From Ectobius pallidus (lineage: Eukaryota > Arthropoda > Insecta > Blattodea > Ectobiidae): a stretch of 64,000 nucleotides of DNA. The translations under genes and the position numbers were made by a program. The first letter of the stretch is position 1. Every line of letters begins with the position of its first letter. Positions 44,191-56,586 of the stretch are shown piece by piece. The DNA is taken from NCBI GenBank assembly GCA_964059195.1, contig CAXKWD010000005.1, positions 154,223,265 through 154,287,264 of the forward strand, read 5' to 3'. Below the pieces are notes generated by a model, which did not search any database, was not told the DNA's origin, and worked only from the letters and a program-made list of their open reading frames with translations.

Positions 44191-46390
44191 ATACATACAA
44201 ACACAGTTTCGGTTGCCTTTTTTTAGAATATTCTGTATTTTGAATTTTACCAATTCGATCTTAACTGTGCTTTGTTTTTTAATATTGACCTACGACTTAA
44301 TTCATCCAGCAGGTAAGTGTGATGCAACTAGAAGATTCATACAGTCACAACTTTTAGGTTTGGTATCCTTGGGACTTGACCACCGTCTCTAACAACTGAA
44401 GTAATATTTATTATTTCCATGTAATTAATATTTTTATTATTCGCTTTCGTCGAAAAAAGGTTATGCAATACACTTGAGTTAAGAGCATTAGAAAATCTCG
44501 TAAATTAAATAACTCACCTTTGACTTGTCTCTCAATCTCATTTATTCTATTCTCCAGCTATGGAACTTACCAACTCTGTATCGCAATAGTTAAACTTTCT
44601 TAATGTTGTAAGTATCTTGTGATTTAAAAAAAATGACGTGTAGCCTTTTAAATCGCTAGAGAAAACCTACGGAATCTTCACTTTTTCGCTGCTACTGACA
44701 TAAATCCGTCACCTCAAAATTTGTATTAAAGCAGAGATGTAATATTAATAGAGTAATTCTTTATGTACTAGAATGTGAGTATTTACATTCAGGTATTGTG
44801 TTTGTCATAAATGGAAACAAACTATTTCAATGAAATGTTTCTCAATGATTTCAGACTTAAAACCCACTGATGTTTTCACTTGATGATTGCCTTATTACCA
44901 ATCTGTAAATATTTAATCTGAAAGGGTAATAAATGATATCTTTTCAGGTATTTTCTCCCGTACTGGTTTACGGTCAAGTTTTAAGCACATTCGTGTATGT
45001 AATTAGCAGTATATAAGAATGAAACTTTCAGTTTTAACATTCTTTCATTAGTAAAAAAGAAAGAAGTTACAAAGTTAAAAAAATGCTCAGAGGCATGATG
45101 TTTGAAATAGAGAAATTAATTTTTGTAGGTTTGTTGTCAAGCGTTTTGTGTGCTTTGCATCGTGATTACAAAGAGACTGATATGTGTAATGTGCTACAAT
45201 TTTTCAATTTTATCTCTTCCAATTAATATCGCCTCTCATCCGTTTCATCTTTCAAATATATTTCATGGAATGAGTTCGATTGTTTATCAATAATCCTGGC
45301 TGTGATGAAACTGACAAAACAAAATCATTCTGTCTATAAATTGTCCACTGTAGACTCGTGTCTGGCAATATCAAACTCCGCTTACAGCCTTTTTTTTATT
45401 GATAAGTAGTATGCTGGTTTATCTCTATCAATTAGCCGTGGAAAGAAGGCAAGAGCCCCAGGGACAAATTTTCCCGGGCCTCCGTCAAATATTAAATTCA
45501 CTACCCAACTCGCCCTTAAAAATGTACCGGTACGCAACAAAAAGATTATGTAATGATATTACATAATTTTTAAGTGCCAGAATGGTATCGGTACTTTATG
45601 AGATTGTCTGGTAGACAAGACTGTCTGTCTGTAAGCGCGATAACTTAAATACGCTTTATCGGATTGTCATAAAACTAGTTAACTTATACCATTTATATCG
45701 CTCATGGGACGAAGCCTATTGATTTTGGACCAAATCGGTTAACTGATGCCGGGCACGAAACGGAAAAATACATTTAAATGTTCTAATTAGGAACAATTTT
45801 ATCTGTGTGTACCAGCTCAATCTTTTGAAAATTATGATTTTAAATGCCGAACGTTAGTGAGGCCTACTGTTGAGTCCAAAAAGATTTCAGCTTCTACTTA
45901 CTTTTCATAAATAGCAATTTTTCTTCACGAATAATCCGTTTCAGGTTAACTTATTAATTCCGAGTCACCGTTATATGACAGGACAAGGCAGATAGAATAA
46001 ACACATAAAACATAACTTAAGCTGTTTATTGACTTATAACCAATTTTATTTTAGAGTAAATTTAGAATGTAAAAAATAAAACCTGGTCGGCAGGCAGCCC
46101 CGGCTGCCCCTCCCTCTCGTCGGGCCTGTCAATTAGTAGCATCTACCAATTAGAGCAAGTCTGCTTTACTTGAGAGTAATACTTCAACTTTGAAAGTAAA
46201 CATATCGTGTTATTATTAGCAATACCTGCTGATTCTCTTAATGAGACGTTCATTATCCTGCCTGCTAAAGCTATTTAAGTTACATCATAACTAACTCGTT
46301 TGATTTTGTTAAGTTTCATTATGTTTTAAGATATACTAGATGGAATTCATCAACAATTGAACTAACACTCACTTGTGAGTCAGTTGGAGA
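44191..46390. other. AT-rich DNA, nothing recognised
   Basis: No frame with motif, no clear inverted ends. A GTCTGTCTGT word near 45630 and neighbouring text are reminiscent of 12785-12800. Confidence 0.3.
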
Positions 46391-46510
46391 ATTTAATATT
46401 GTACCCGCATGTTGCCAAGGTAGCTCAGTTTGTAAGAGCAGCGGCACGGAAAGCCGATGATCCTGGTTCAAATCCCGGCTAAGGCATTGAATTGTTCAGT
46501 CTGTCTTCAC
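46391..46510 (+). repeat. Third copy of the tRNA-like repeat seen at 17085-17615
   Basis: GAGTCAGTTGGAGAATTTAA, a tRNA-like core at 46413-46486 with the best-preserved A box (TAGCTCAGTTTGTAAGAGC) and B box (GGTTCAAATCCCGG), and CATTGAATTGTTCAGTCTGT. The loop ACGGAAA would give GGA at the anticodon position, but position 33 is C, so it is probably not a functional tRNA. Confidence 0.72.
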
Positions 46511-46603
46511 CTGTCCACTCACTTACCTGTACTATGTTATTCTTAAAGATTAATAATAGGCTTTGGTAGTGCAGAAGTCGCATGTCCGCCTGTGGATCTC
46601 GTT

Positions 46604-49080
46604 GAAGGGCCTTTTCACAATGGGTCACTTGTGACGGTCACCGCTAGTATTGCCAGTAGTAGCTATATGATAAAACAATTTGTAGTAGCGTTTGACTTCC
46701 CAAATGGCAGGTCGACATTCCACTTCACTTATAAAATCTTCAGTGTTAATCAAATCTAAACTCATGGCTGGAAAACTAGTTTCGCTGAGCTCGAATATAC
46801 AACTGAATTATGTATATGTATTGCAATGTTGGTAATCATAAAATGCGGTGACCGTCACAAGTATCCCAGTGGGAAAGCTCCCATTTAAACCAATGGGAAC
46901 CTTTTGCGTGCAGTTAAAAATTTGTCCACAAGAGCGCAGCAGGGTCTGAGGAGGTCCTGCCATCTCGTTCTGCCATATGCTTATGCGTATCAATTTCGTG
47001 GGAATAATGTTGGCTTTCCTATAAAAACTGGCGATTAATAACGTTTAAGTTATATTCCAGAAATCAGATACCTATATTCTGCCTAGGAGAGTGTGAGATC
47101 GCCAGAAAAAGTATTGATTTGTTAAAAGAATTAAATAATTAATGTCTGTCTGAAGTAATAATTGGTTGTAATTATTAAGTCGAAAAGAACCCGTGGGGTG
47201 TGTCAGCAAAAACAGGAACAATAATTATTTTGCAGTGGCAGAGACATGTGTAGCTTAGTGACAAATAATTCAAAATATTAAAATTATTCCTGTATATCGC
47301 GATGACATTTGTATTCGTTAAATGGTGAAGAAATATTTCAAATTTTATGAAACATTTAAAACTTGTTGTACAGTACTTCACAAAGAAAACATCCCATCTT
47401 CTTTAGATTTATAACCATAGTCGTAAATATGTTAAAAAAATTCTTTATACCGTAAGTCATTTTTAAAAAGTAATTTAGGTTCATGGTTGTTTGCTTTCAC
47501 AATATTCTGTATATACTTCAGCTTTCGGTTATGGATTTACTGTGTGGTAAACAGATGCTAATATTTGATTAATATAACACAGTAGTTATAGAAAGTAAAG
47601 AACTTGGATACAAATGTGTAAATATTTTGTTCCTATTATCATTAGTATTTTATAAATAAATTTACGTTACGTTTGCTTGCTTCTAAATAATATCCTTTAA
47701 AGGCTTACGAATGAGACATGCTCCAGAATTATAGCTGTCATTAAGTTTTTGTGTGGAAAACAAATAAAAATAAAAGTATTTGAATAGTGTATCATATTAG
47801 TAATAGAATGTTCTTTTCATGAAGTCAACGTAATTTGAAAGAAGCTGGAATGTCAAAATAAGGTAATAAGGAAATTGTTTTCTTGTGATTATTACTATAG
47901 GCCTAAATGCGTAATATTTTTAACGTCAACGCCCATCCATAATATAGGTTCATACTTTTTGCTTTAGAATTATATTGCATAAGTTTCAGAATTATGGCTC
48001 GCAGGGAATTGTTATTCATTGTACTGGGTTCTCATATGCTAATAATTCAAAATACTATGTTCTCTTCGATTCGAGTTAAAATATCTACGTGCATCGGTAA
48101 TTCCAGTTCTAATATAGTGTTTACATATCATTAATGTGCATTATAAAAGTGAGTTGTATATAATAACAGTGTAGTTGATTTATTTATCTTTTTATTTTTT
48201 ATTTTTTGTATTTAAAGGAAAAAATATAGCCAGTGCCAATTACTAGTATAGAAAGGAAAAATATGCTTTGACGTCTTCTTTAAAATATATAGGCCTATAT
48301 ATATTTTTAATCTTCAATTTACAAGAACAACCAATGTCTGTAAGAATAATTCAGTTTTGAAATTGTTTCAATTTTACGATTTGTTTTAATGTTTGCAATG
48401 AAAAAACTTACGAATTTAAACAAAATATTAATAATTTTATTATACAAATTATAAAAAATGTGAAACAGAAATACGTGAATTTTTGTTATGAAGTTGATAA
48501 ATTAAGTAAGTTAAATTTATCAAATACTGTCCATAGAAGTAATTTTGTATCATGGTTTGAAAGAGAATAAATGGTTGAGTTTCCTGCTGGGCGAACTTTC
48601 TGTTTAAAGCAACAGAACATAAGTGAATCTTGTCCATTTGATGAAGATATTTGAAACATGGCCTTCTGTTGTAGATAATGAGAATTCTACTTCTTGTTAA
48701 GTTTTATTCTTTGTAAAAATGATTAAGATAGTGAGTCAATTCTGAGGATTTGAAAGTGTTGAGCGAGGAGATTTGAAGGAAATCATATACTATTAACTAT
48801 TAGCATCCGTTTAATCTTCCTTATATTTTATAAAACCATATATTTCGTAAAGCATATGTGTACACCTCTGTTTTACACAGAGGATCGCCACAACATGTTT
48901 TATGGCATTCTGATTGATGTTTAAATAGTCTGTTCCATTATGTTCAATGGACAGCAGACGACATGCTTGGACCTCTTTTGACCCTGCTGCCACCTATCGG
49001 GAGTCGCTGACAGAAAGGTTCCCATGCTTCTTCGCCGGTGACCATCGACTCACAAGTGACCCAGTGTGAAAAGGCTCTAC
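46604..49080. mobile_element. TIR element(s) with AGGGCCTTTTCACA ends (2.5 kb, or a 280-bp MITE plus a separate end)
   Basis: Left end AAGGGCCTTTTCACAATGGG then TCACTTGTGACGGTCACC. Two reverse-complement ends follow: one at 46843-46882 (GGTGACCGTCACAAGTATCC) and one at 49037-49080 (CACAAGTGACCCAGTGTGAA then AAGGCTC). A third right-type end is at 60383-60425. It could be a 2.5 kb element or two elements. No transposase recognised. Confidence 0.55.
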
Positions 49081-50032
49081 GTTTCAGGATATAATCTACA
49101 TTTTTTTTAACCACTTCTTAAAATTTCTACCAAGCATAATTATGCTGTATAAAAAAAATCAGATTTAGTACTCCGGTCAATTATTTGTTTGTTATTGCAT
49201 AAAAGATGCCACCAAAGGAAATGGATAATATCAATAAAATGAACTTTCGAAGCTTTCAGAGCTGAACTTACATTTTTATATAAGCATTAATCAACTGAAG
49301 TCACTAGTGGATTATTAATTTGACATTAGCTAGGAAAATTTCAGTGGAGTAGCTGGTATCCATGAATGACAATTTTAACACGTGGATAAATATCTTCATA
49401 TTTTAAGATATGCTTATTTTTCAGCCTTCATATAATTTTTGCTGTGACGCATATTTACGTCAGTAGCAGAGAAGAGGTTAAATTGCACAGGTTTTACATT
49501 TTGAGAACAATGTTGTTCTTGTTTTTCTCTCAACTCTTCTTTCTTATATTTTATAACCTTCAAATGAAAAACACCTATAGGCTACTAAGAATTTAGCTAG
49601 GAAGTTCATTTACACATCAAATTAAAGATCATGAACGAGGAAACGTTCTGAACTATGGGTTTTCTGTTACTCTGAAAAATACAATTGTGATTGGGTGTTC
49701 ATGTCAAAGGTGTTATTGCTGATTTTTCCAATTTTGAAAAAAAAAAAACACCTGTCATACCTTCTAGTTGAAACAAGCTACATATACATAGACCACAACA
49801 ATATATGCATAAAAAGTAACAAATCAGTGAAAAGGTTACCAAGATTGTGTCATTTTTGGCAGTTCTATGATATGTCGAAAATTTGCACATTTTGTTAATA
49901 TAATTATAATAATTTTAGGCAGGCGTGGAACATAAATGATAAGGAAATTCAAGGCCAGCTTTAAATTTAAAAAAAAATTGAAGAAGCCGTAATCATCGGA
50001 ACGTCTCCGTGCTCTAGACTGTCCAGGTAGAC
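49081..50032. other. AT-rich DNA, nothing recognised
   Basis: No gene or repeat ends seen. Short frames have no motifs. Confidence 0.3.
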
Positions 50033-50527
50033 AAAAAAAAAAAAAAGCGGACCGACTAAAATATCTAAGTTGCCGATATGAGCCACTGCGGATGCCTAGT
50101 GGCATTCACAGGATAGCAGGGAACGTATTGAAATGTGTTCTAGTGTCGACTGTTGACTTAGCCCATTTCGAAACCCATTAGAAAATAAGCTAGTAAAATT
50201 CATTTTCTGGGAATAATCCGTTAATTAAGTAGTTAAATATTGCGGCAATCGAAAAGTAGTGGGGAAAAAATGTGCATGAAGGAAATAAAAAATTACCTTC
50301 CTTGGCAGGATTCGTACCGAGAACGTGTCACTTAGCAGTCGCTGTGATTGTGCTACGAAATCGCTTAACAATCAACGTTCCTTGACAGTCTGTTATCAAA
50401 CAAGTGATTGACAAGAAGACTACAGCCGATAAATTGCTTGAATTGAGAAATAATTTCACGTAATTTGCATTGCTTGTGAAAACAAACGTTTCCGTTACAT
50501 CTCTTACATTTATTTACGTATCACGTA
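50033..50527 (-). repeat. Dispersed repeat (family E), copy 2, with about 280 bp of unrelated sequence inside
   Basis: 50033-50140 and 50420-50527 match, in reverse order and orientation, the copy at 26295-26505. The middle 50141-50419 has no match there and may be an insertion here or a deletion there. Confidence 0.72.
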
Positions 50528-51156
50528 TGTCCAACTACACAGGTCTAAGGAATACGCATGGACACTGGTGTGATCAAGGCTCTGAAATCAGCTATCCGTC
50601 ATATCCAATGCTAATAGAAGTATTAAAGTTGTGGTGGAAAATGACAGATACAAATAGGATGATTATGCTAATACACCTGAAACACAAAATACGAGGAAAT
50701 GATTGCCCTGCCGTTGTAAACCTCACTGCTTATCACAACAAAGCTGAAATCTTAAATCCCTAACTGATACAGCATACAGTACTCGCAATCTGCAGATTTC
50801 AACGATCATTTATCATTTCTAGATAGAACGGAGCATCTGTAAGCCCAGGCGAACAATGCCAAGTAAACAAAGAAATATGGTGTACAATACCTTTTAATTA
50901 TACATCTGCTACCGTCGTTTAGATATTAAAAGATCTTTATCCTTTATATTATCTTTTCGACTAATCTTGACATTTAATAAATCACCAGCAATGGCAGGGC
51001 GGGATATTGCCGTTTGACCTTTACAGTAGGAAATCTTATCGACAGCTTATAGACAGTTCTTAGTTTTGATAGGTTTTCTATCAGATTTTAATATCGTGGG
51101 TTGTACTGTTCCTTTCCTCTGAAACTTCAGAATTTTCAATCTTTTGCATTTATTTA
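50528..51156. other. Unrecognised sequence
   Basis: Nothing recognised apart from a 97-codon frame that begins inside the repeat. Confidence 0.3.
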
Positions 51157-52156
51157 TCTAATATATAAAATCGAAAGTGTGTATGTATGTATGTTTGATC
51201 CTTATACAAATCTACATTTCTTTACCAATTTACACTACATTTTGCACACATACCCAGTTAAGCCCGGGAAGTATAGCTGTCAACATTAAAATTGAAACAA
51301 ATCAGTCCTTCCCTTGAAAATTATATAATTTCTGTGAATATTCTACTGAAAAAAATGAAATGTTGTTCAGTTCACATGGCAACAGTGAATTGTTTACTGT
51401 GATTACATAGGGCCTTGGCAACTATATAGCCTAATGCTGGACTTTAACGAATTATGATTCCATGTAATATATTGGCGAAAATAATTACTGAAAAATGAAT
51501 TACACGAAAATAAAGCACAGTGTGATGCAGTCACATAACTTTCTCTACCCTTGACATAAGAAATATTTTCTCACTTCACATTTTGATGTAGAATAAGAGG
51601 TCGTATTGCAGGAGCAACTTAAGTGTGTGAGTATGCTACATCAGAAGTCGGTAAATAGTCAGTTATCCATAGCTGTAGGCTTTGTATTAGTTGAGATTTA
51701 TCATAGGCCCTAAGCATGGGATGGAACATTTTGAGTCCTATACTCGCAGTATATTATGTCCCGGGTTTTAGGGGAGGAAAGTATGAAAGTGATACTGCAT
51801 TTCTATTTTATTTCAGGCCCGAAACGGTTGTATGGTAACATGAGAATGAGAAATAAAATTTTCCGTCAAGTCAATACAATCTTATGTAATTTATGTTTCT
51901 TCTTATTTCAACCCCTCCCAGGCATGATGTGTAGAAGCAACGGAATGCAGCATTCGACATCCTCTATGAGCCATAAAAAGCTATATCTAGCGTTTTCTGA
52001 GGGAATAGTCTGAGTGCCATATGTTGTTCTTCCTCATTTCGAATTCTACATACATTATTATATCAGGACCTAGTGTTTCAACATCGAAAGTCCTCCATAA
52101 GTTAATTTCAAATTACAAAATACAAAGCCCGGGCGACGCCGGGCCTTTTCAGCTAG
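51157..52156 (+). mobile_element. Non-autonomous Helitron, 1000 bp, both ends present
   Basis: Starts TCTAATATATAAAATCGAAA right after an A and ends CTAG right before a T, the expected insertion between A and T. Before the 3' end a GC-rich hairpin (GCCCGG-GCGACG-CCGGGC, 52127-52144) is followed by CTTTTCAGCTAG, as Helitrons require. (GTAT)n words near the 5' end are common in insect Helitrons. No Rep/helicase coding, so it needs enzymes in trans. It inserts without target duplication. Confidence 0.85.
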
Positions 52157-53668
52157 TTTATATATAAATAAGGACCCCAAAAAGCAATAATGCTCATAAC
52201 TAGGGGCAGTACATTATAATACACAACCATGTAATTGCATTTAGATGCTTTGTCTTTCCCCCACTATGCCATCAGCTCGGCCTTCCGCTCACCGCTAGAC
52301 AGTACTGATATTCACAAAAATTCACCTCTAAATAAAATAATCACTTTGTACAATAAAATTCATTTTTTTAAATTTTGATATACTTGGCATGTCCGAAAAA
52401 GAATTTAAAATTTTTTTAACCTAAATTAATTTATTACTGATTTGAAATTATTAAACGTAGTTACAATAAATTGTAGTTAGTGTATTGGTTTAATGTAAGT
52501 TATCGTGCCAAACATTCTCCTCACTCTTTCTTTCTTAACCTAAAATTGTATTTTACTCATAAAGGCATTACGTAGTCCTACTGTGTTTAGAGAAGAAACC
52601 TGGCAACTGCTGGAACTCAGAAGTGGCTAGGAATTTCTTTTTCTTTTTATGTACGAGATACTTATTTGATTAAATTACAGTAATGTATCTTTTCTTTTTA
52701 TTATATTGTATGAACGAACACTGTAGGCCTAATTGGGTTTTCTAACTTCAATGTTCATTATTATTTTTAAAATAACAAATTAAAATAAATAAATTCAAAG
52801 AAACTATACGCTATTACTGATCTTCTCAATTAGTACCGTTCATTTATAATTAATTTCACGTCAATCAGTTTTTTGTAACCGAGACAGGTGTTGCAGGAAT
52901 GGCAGTGAGCTTTTTCGTGCTTCGTGTGCAATAGCTAGTCATTGAATCTTACAAGTAAAGTAATACAAGCCCAATCCTTTTAAAATCATGTTTCATTACA
53001 TGTAAAAACCCAACATTTATTGAAATAATTTTTTATCCTCTGTCAACTAGAAATAATAATAATAATAATAATAATAATTTTATATAATAAATGTCAGTGG
53101 TCTAATAAAAAAAAGTGTTGCAGGAACTCATAAAAATATCACTGAAAATCTCTCAGATGCATCCCCTTAAGATCTGATTGGGAATTCTAGACGCTAAAGA
53201 TAAAAGAATAGTAGGCCTAGATCACTGTTCATAAGCAGAGCTCGAAGTCTTCAAGGCAGAAGGCACGTATATTTGATCTTTTCTTCCTGGAAACTGAATT
53301 TAAGCTTTGTTTTCCTTCTCTTACGAACGGTATGCAGGAGTTATCTTCCAATATAAAGGAAACGTGATACGGGGGCTAAAGTCGAACGTATCTGCACGTA
53401 TAGCTCTTATAAGCGAAATTCCAACATTCCAAAGATTTTTATCTTCGATAAACGGTACATTATTGTCACATAATGTTATATGAATCAATTATTATCTTTT
53501 TAAACCGGATTTTCCCCATTATTGCATTTTGGCGTGTAGAACGTTTTCATAAGGTTGAAAATGGAATGAAATAAATACATTCTTTTCCTAGTGCATGATT
53601 ACATTGTGAATTTTTCACCTTGCAGCAATTCTCCCCAAGATATCCCATTTTTAAAAATATATTATAAC
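52157..53668. other. AT-rich DNA with an (AAT)n tract
   Basis: An AATAATAAT run occupies about 53051-53083. Otherwise nothing recognised. Confidence 0.4.
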
Positions 53669-54117
53669 TAGGGGGCGGATTTCTATGACATGTCATATTT
53701 TTCCCCCTTTGCATTATTTCAGGTTTCCGACTAATTTAAACCCGATTCCAAGCATCCTGGTGAAAATGGAACGGCTTTTATTGTGCATATAACTGCATAT
53801 TTAGGAAATTTTCAACTATTGTAGCATATTTAGTATGAATATGCATATTTAGGTCATATTTTTGGCATATTTGTGTGCATATTAAAGAAATGTTGAAGTT
53901 TCATATCATATTTTGTAAATTTCGCATTATAATGATACTTTTTGAGAATTTAAAGATATTTTAAATAATTAGCATTATATTTTAATAAAATGAATTGCAA
54001 TGAAACTTTAAAAATGTGTAAGTGGTAAAGTCATATTTTTAATTTTATTGGTCATATTTTAATGACTTTAGGTCATATATGCATGCATATTTTTTAGATC
54101 ATAGAAATCCGCCCCTA
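53669..54117. mobile_element. hAT-like MITE, 449 bp, 8-bp duplication ATTATAAC
   Basis: Inverted ends TAGGGGGCGGATTTCTATGA / TAGGGGCGGATTTCTATGA. The direct repeat ATTATAAC lies at 53661-53668 and 54118-54125. Subterminal regions are packed with GCATATTTA / CATATTTT words. No coding sequence. Confidence 0.9.
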
Positions 54118-54125
54118 ATTATAAC

Positions 54126-54639
54126 TTAAGTGGAGAAGGCCACTAACAGACATTTTATATGAAAATTAGCTTTTAGCTCGTCGATTATTACACGTAAAAC
54201 TGCATTCAAAATAGATCTCAAGTGTCAAATCAACTTGCTCTATTTACATTGTCTTTTTTTTTCGTGCCTGTCATGTGATAATCTGAATAGAAACTGCTTT
54301 TGACACTTGAGGGTTTTGTTGTTATGTGTGAAGGCTAAGTTTCATAAAATAAGTTTCATACCAATGACCAGACCAGATTCAGTTTAATGACTCATTATGA
54401 AACTCTTTATATTCTTTTAACCATCAACGTATCACATGTAATAAGGCTTCTGTAACGAAACCGCTGTTCTTCCCCACCATCCATGACAGATTAATTTATA
54501 TGAATATGTTCTTTGCATGGATGACGGATAGCCTATAACCAGAGTTGAGGAGATTTATTGATGGCACTGTACTACTTAAATTATCTCGTCTTCCGTCCAG
54601 AAATCTAAAAATAAACATATACTGGGTATAAGGCAATTA
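54126..54639. other. Unrecognised sequence
   Basis: Nothing recognised. Confidence 0.3.
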
Positions 54640-55085
54640 TCCTGCCGGTTATTATATGGACGTGAGACATGGTCGCTTACTCTTCGGGAAGAACATAATC
54701 TGAGAGGGTGCTTAGGAAAATATTTGGGCCTAAGAGAGATGAAAATGGGAACTAGAGAAAGTTGCATAACGCGAGCATCTTCAACGGATATGTAGACCTA
54801 AGGATAATTAAATCACGGAGGATGAAATGGGCTGGACATGTTGCGCGCATGGGAGAGGAAAGACATCTACAACATGTTGACTGGGAGAGCCGAAGGGAGA
54901 AGACCACTTGGAATTCCTAAACGTAGGTGGGAGGACAATATTAGGATAGATTTAAGGGAAGTGGGATTTGCGACGGATGGTTGGATGGAGTTAGCACGGG
55001 TTGAATGGCGGGCCCAGGAAAGAGCGGCAATGAACCTTCGGGTTCCATAAAATAGATAATATTCCTTTAGCTTGCTTAGTAAATA
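54640..55085 (+). pseudogene. LINE reverse-transcriptase C-terminal fragment, broken upstream, intact tail
   Basis: Scattered frames from 54640 resemble the thumb region (ETWSLTLREEHNLR, then GLREMKMGT). The frame 54838-55050 reads LTGRAEGRRPLGIPKRRWED, then NIRIDLREVG and WRAQERAAMNLRVP before the stop. This is the well-known C terminus of an insect endonuclease-RT LINE family. The 3' UTR continues with AAAATAGATAATATTCCTTT and AGCTTGCTTAG, shared with 36541-36725 and 62355-62515. Confidence 0.88.
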
Positions 55086-55199
55086 CTACTGAAAAGTTAG
55101 CGACTGCTAGTTAAGGGTTAAAACTTAAATCCAATCAGGCTGTATATATAATAGGTTTGCTCCTACAGCCGTATTATTGTCAGGTGACAACCAACAGTG

Positions 55200-56557
55200 C
55201 TGTTTCTCAAAGCAATGTATATATGTCAGAAAAATAGTTTACAATTGTGTAAATTGTCATGACAACTTATCATTTTTCTCTTTCACAAGATTTTACAATT
55301 GACATACGAAAATATGACAATAATGTTATGTTTTCCGATAATTTTTATTTATAAAACACCTAACTATGCAGTTCTTTGTTTACAATTATAGATATTTGTA
55401 AAATTGTCATGTTTTTGGTGACACTTAACACCTCTTATGTCATCCTAGCATTTTGACAACTGTTAAATCAGAAGAAAAACTGAAAAGTTTTAGATCTGTT
55501 ATTACAATAAATTAATTTATAATGCTGATATGTAAGATACGTAGGCTTACAGTAGTAGTAGCAGTAGCAATGAATGAATTGATTATAAAGTGACATGTAG
55601 ATTTTCAAGATAAAATTAATTTATTAATTAATTTGGATGGTGTTATTTTCAAAGAAAAATTCCGAATCAAGAAAATCAGAATCTAAAAGATAGGGGACAG
55701 ATTAGAAGAAGGCATAAACATAAATAAATCTGTTCTGGCGACAGAATGTGGAACATATTTGAATCAGTATTACTGCTTATTCCCGGCAATAAATATAATA
55801 AGATTAAAGCATCAATCCAAATGATTAATTAATCGTTTCACAAAGCATGATAATCGTTAGTTTCCATACTGCAACAGTCGATTTGCATTCTGTGACAGAC
55901 AAAATTATACAACTGTCACTATTGAGAAACGGCCTTGACAATTATTGAGAAATACTTACCTGTAAAGTATGACAAATTTATAGATTTAGAAATAGAGACA
56001 ATTTCCTATCAGAATGACATAATTTTCAAATTGTAGTGCCTTTCAGGTTTATGAACAGGCTTTAAAACTTAGTGCCCGAACCCACAGAGGGAGATGATTC
56101 CGGTTACCAACAACCTGAGTATAGGGGGTGGGGGCGATTGCGTAGGCTGATAAGACAGTCATTGCTAGTAGTACTGAGAAGTCAATGCGCTCATGGTACG
56201 GTGCCTCTCAAATTGGTCAACAGTGTACCTTGTCATTATGCGTATTTATAAATGTATAATACGTGTTCGGAATACCGAAAGTAAAGTGTTCTAAAACGCA
56301 AACATATATTGAAACATTTGGGAGGGACTATTACACACAAACAGGAAAACGTAACGTTTTGCATGCTTGTAATGTGAGTTTAGAGAATGAGAAGTTATTT
56401 TGTGGTCTTTCTATATCTGTAATCCGCTTTGTTTACTATCACGTGAACTAGCATATGGTAGCTAGCGCCTACGCCGAGCAAAGTCTGTACAGTACAGTTG
56501 CTGTTAACATATTCGATCGGGCACTAAGTTTTAAAGCCTGTTTATGAAATAGGGCCC
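55200..56557. mobile_element. Family D MITE-like element (copy 2), interrupted by a hAT element
   Basis: TGACA/TGTCA-rich sequence like 24728-25544, ending TTTATGAAATAGGGCCC at 56541-56557 as in copy 1 (TTTATGAAATAGGACCC). The hAT element 56056-56540 with its duplicated TTTATGAA sits in that end. The left end is diverged (TGTTTCTCAA near 55201) and uncertain. Confidence 0.62.
56056..56540. mobile_element. hAT element, 485 bp, perfect 24-bp TIRs, 8-bp duplication TTTATGAA
   Basis: Ends CAGGCTTTAAAACTTAGTGC plus CCGA, identical on both sides. The direct repeat TTTATGAA lies at 56048-56055 and 56541-56548. Inside, a 62-codon + frame (56263-56451) contains YIETFGRDYYTQTGKRNVLH and EKLFCG, faintly like the CGGBP1/BED-type DNA-binding region of some hAT elements. 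It is therefore an internally deleted derivative. Perfect TIRs and duplication suggest recent insertion. Confidence 0.93.
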
Positions 56558-56586
56558 TGATAGCGATGTTACACTTGTGCTTTCAG

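Larger units (their letters stand above)
31175..56586 (+). other. Receptor intron, 25,412 bp, packed with transposable elements
   Basis: GTAAGT at the 5' end and CTTTCAG at the 3' end bound this intron, and the flanking exons share phase 1. It contains no other host exon I could recognise. It holds hAT MITEs (31294-31968, 53669-54117), a 485-bp hAT (56056-56540), fold-back mariners (35424-36024, 37351-38013), a long-TIR element (34528-35331), a Helitron (51157-52156), tRNA-derived SINE copies (39944, 42350), tRNA-like fold-backs (40.4-40.9 kb), LINE tails and several microsatellites. Confidence 0.8.
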
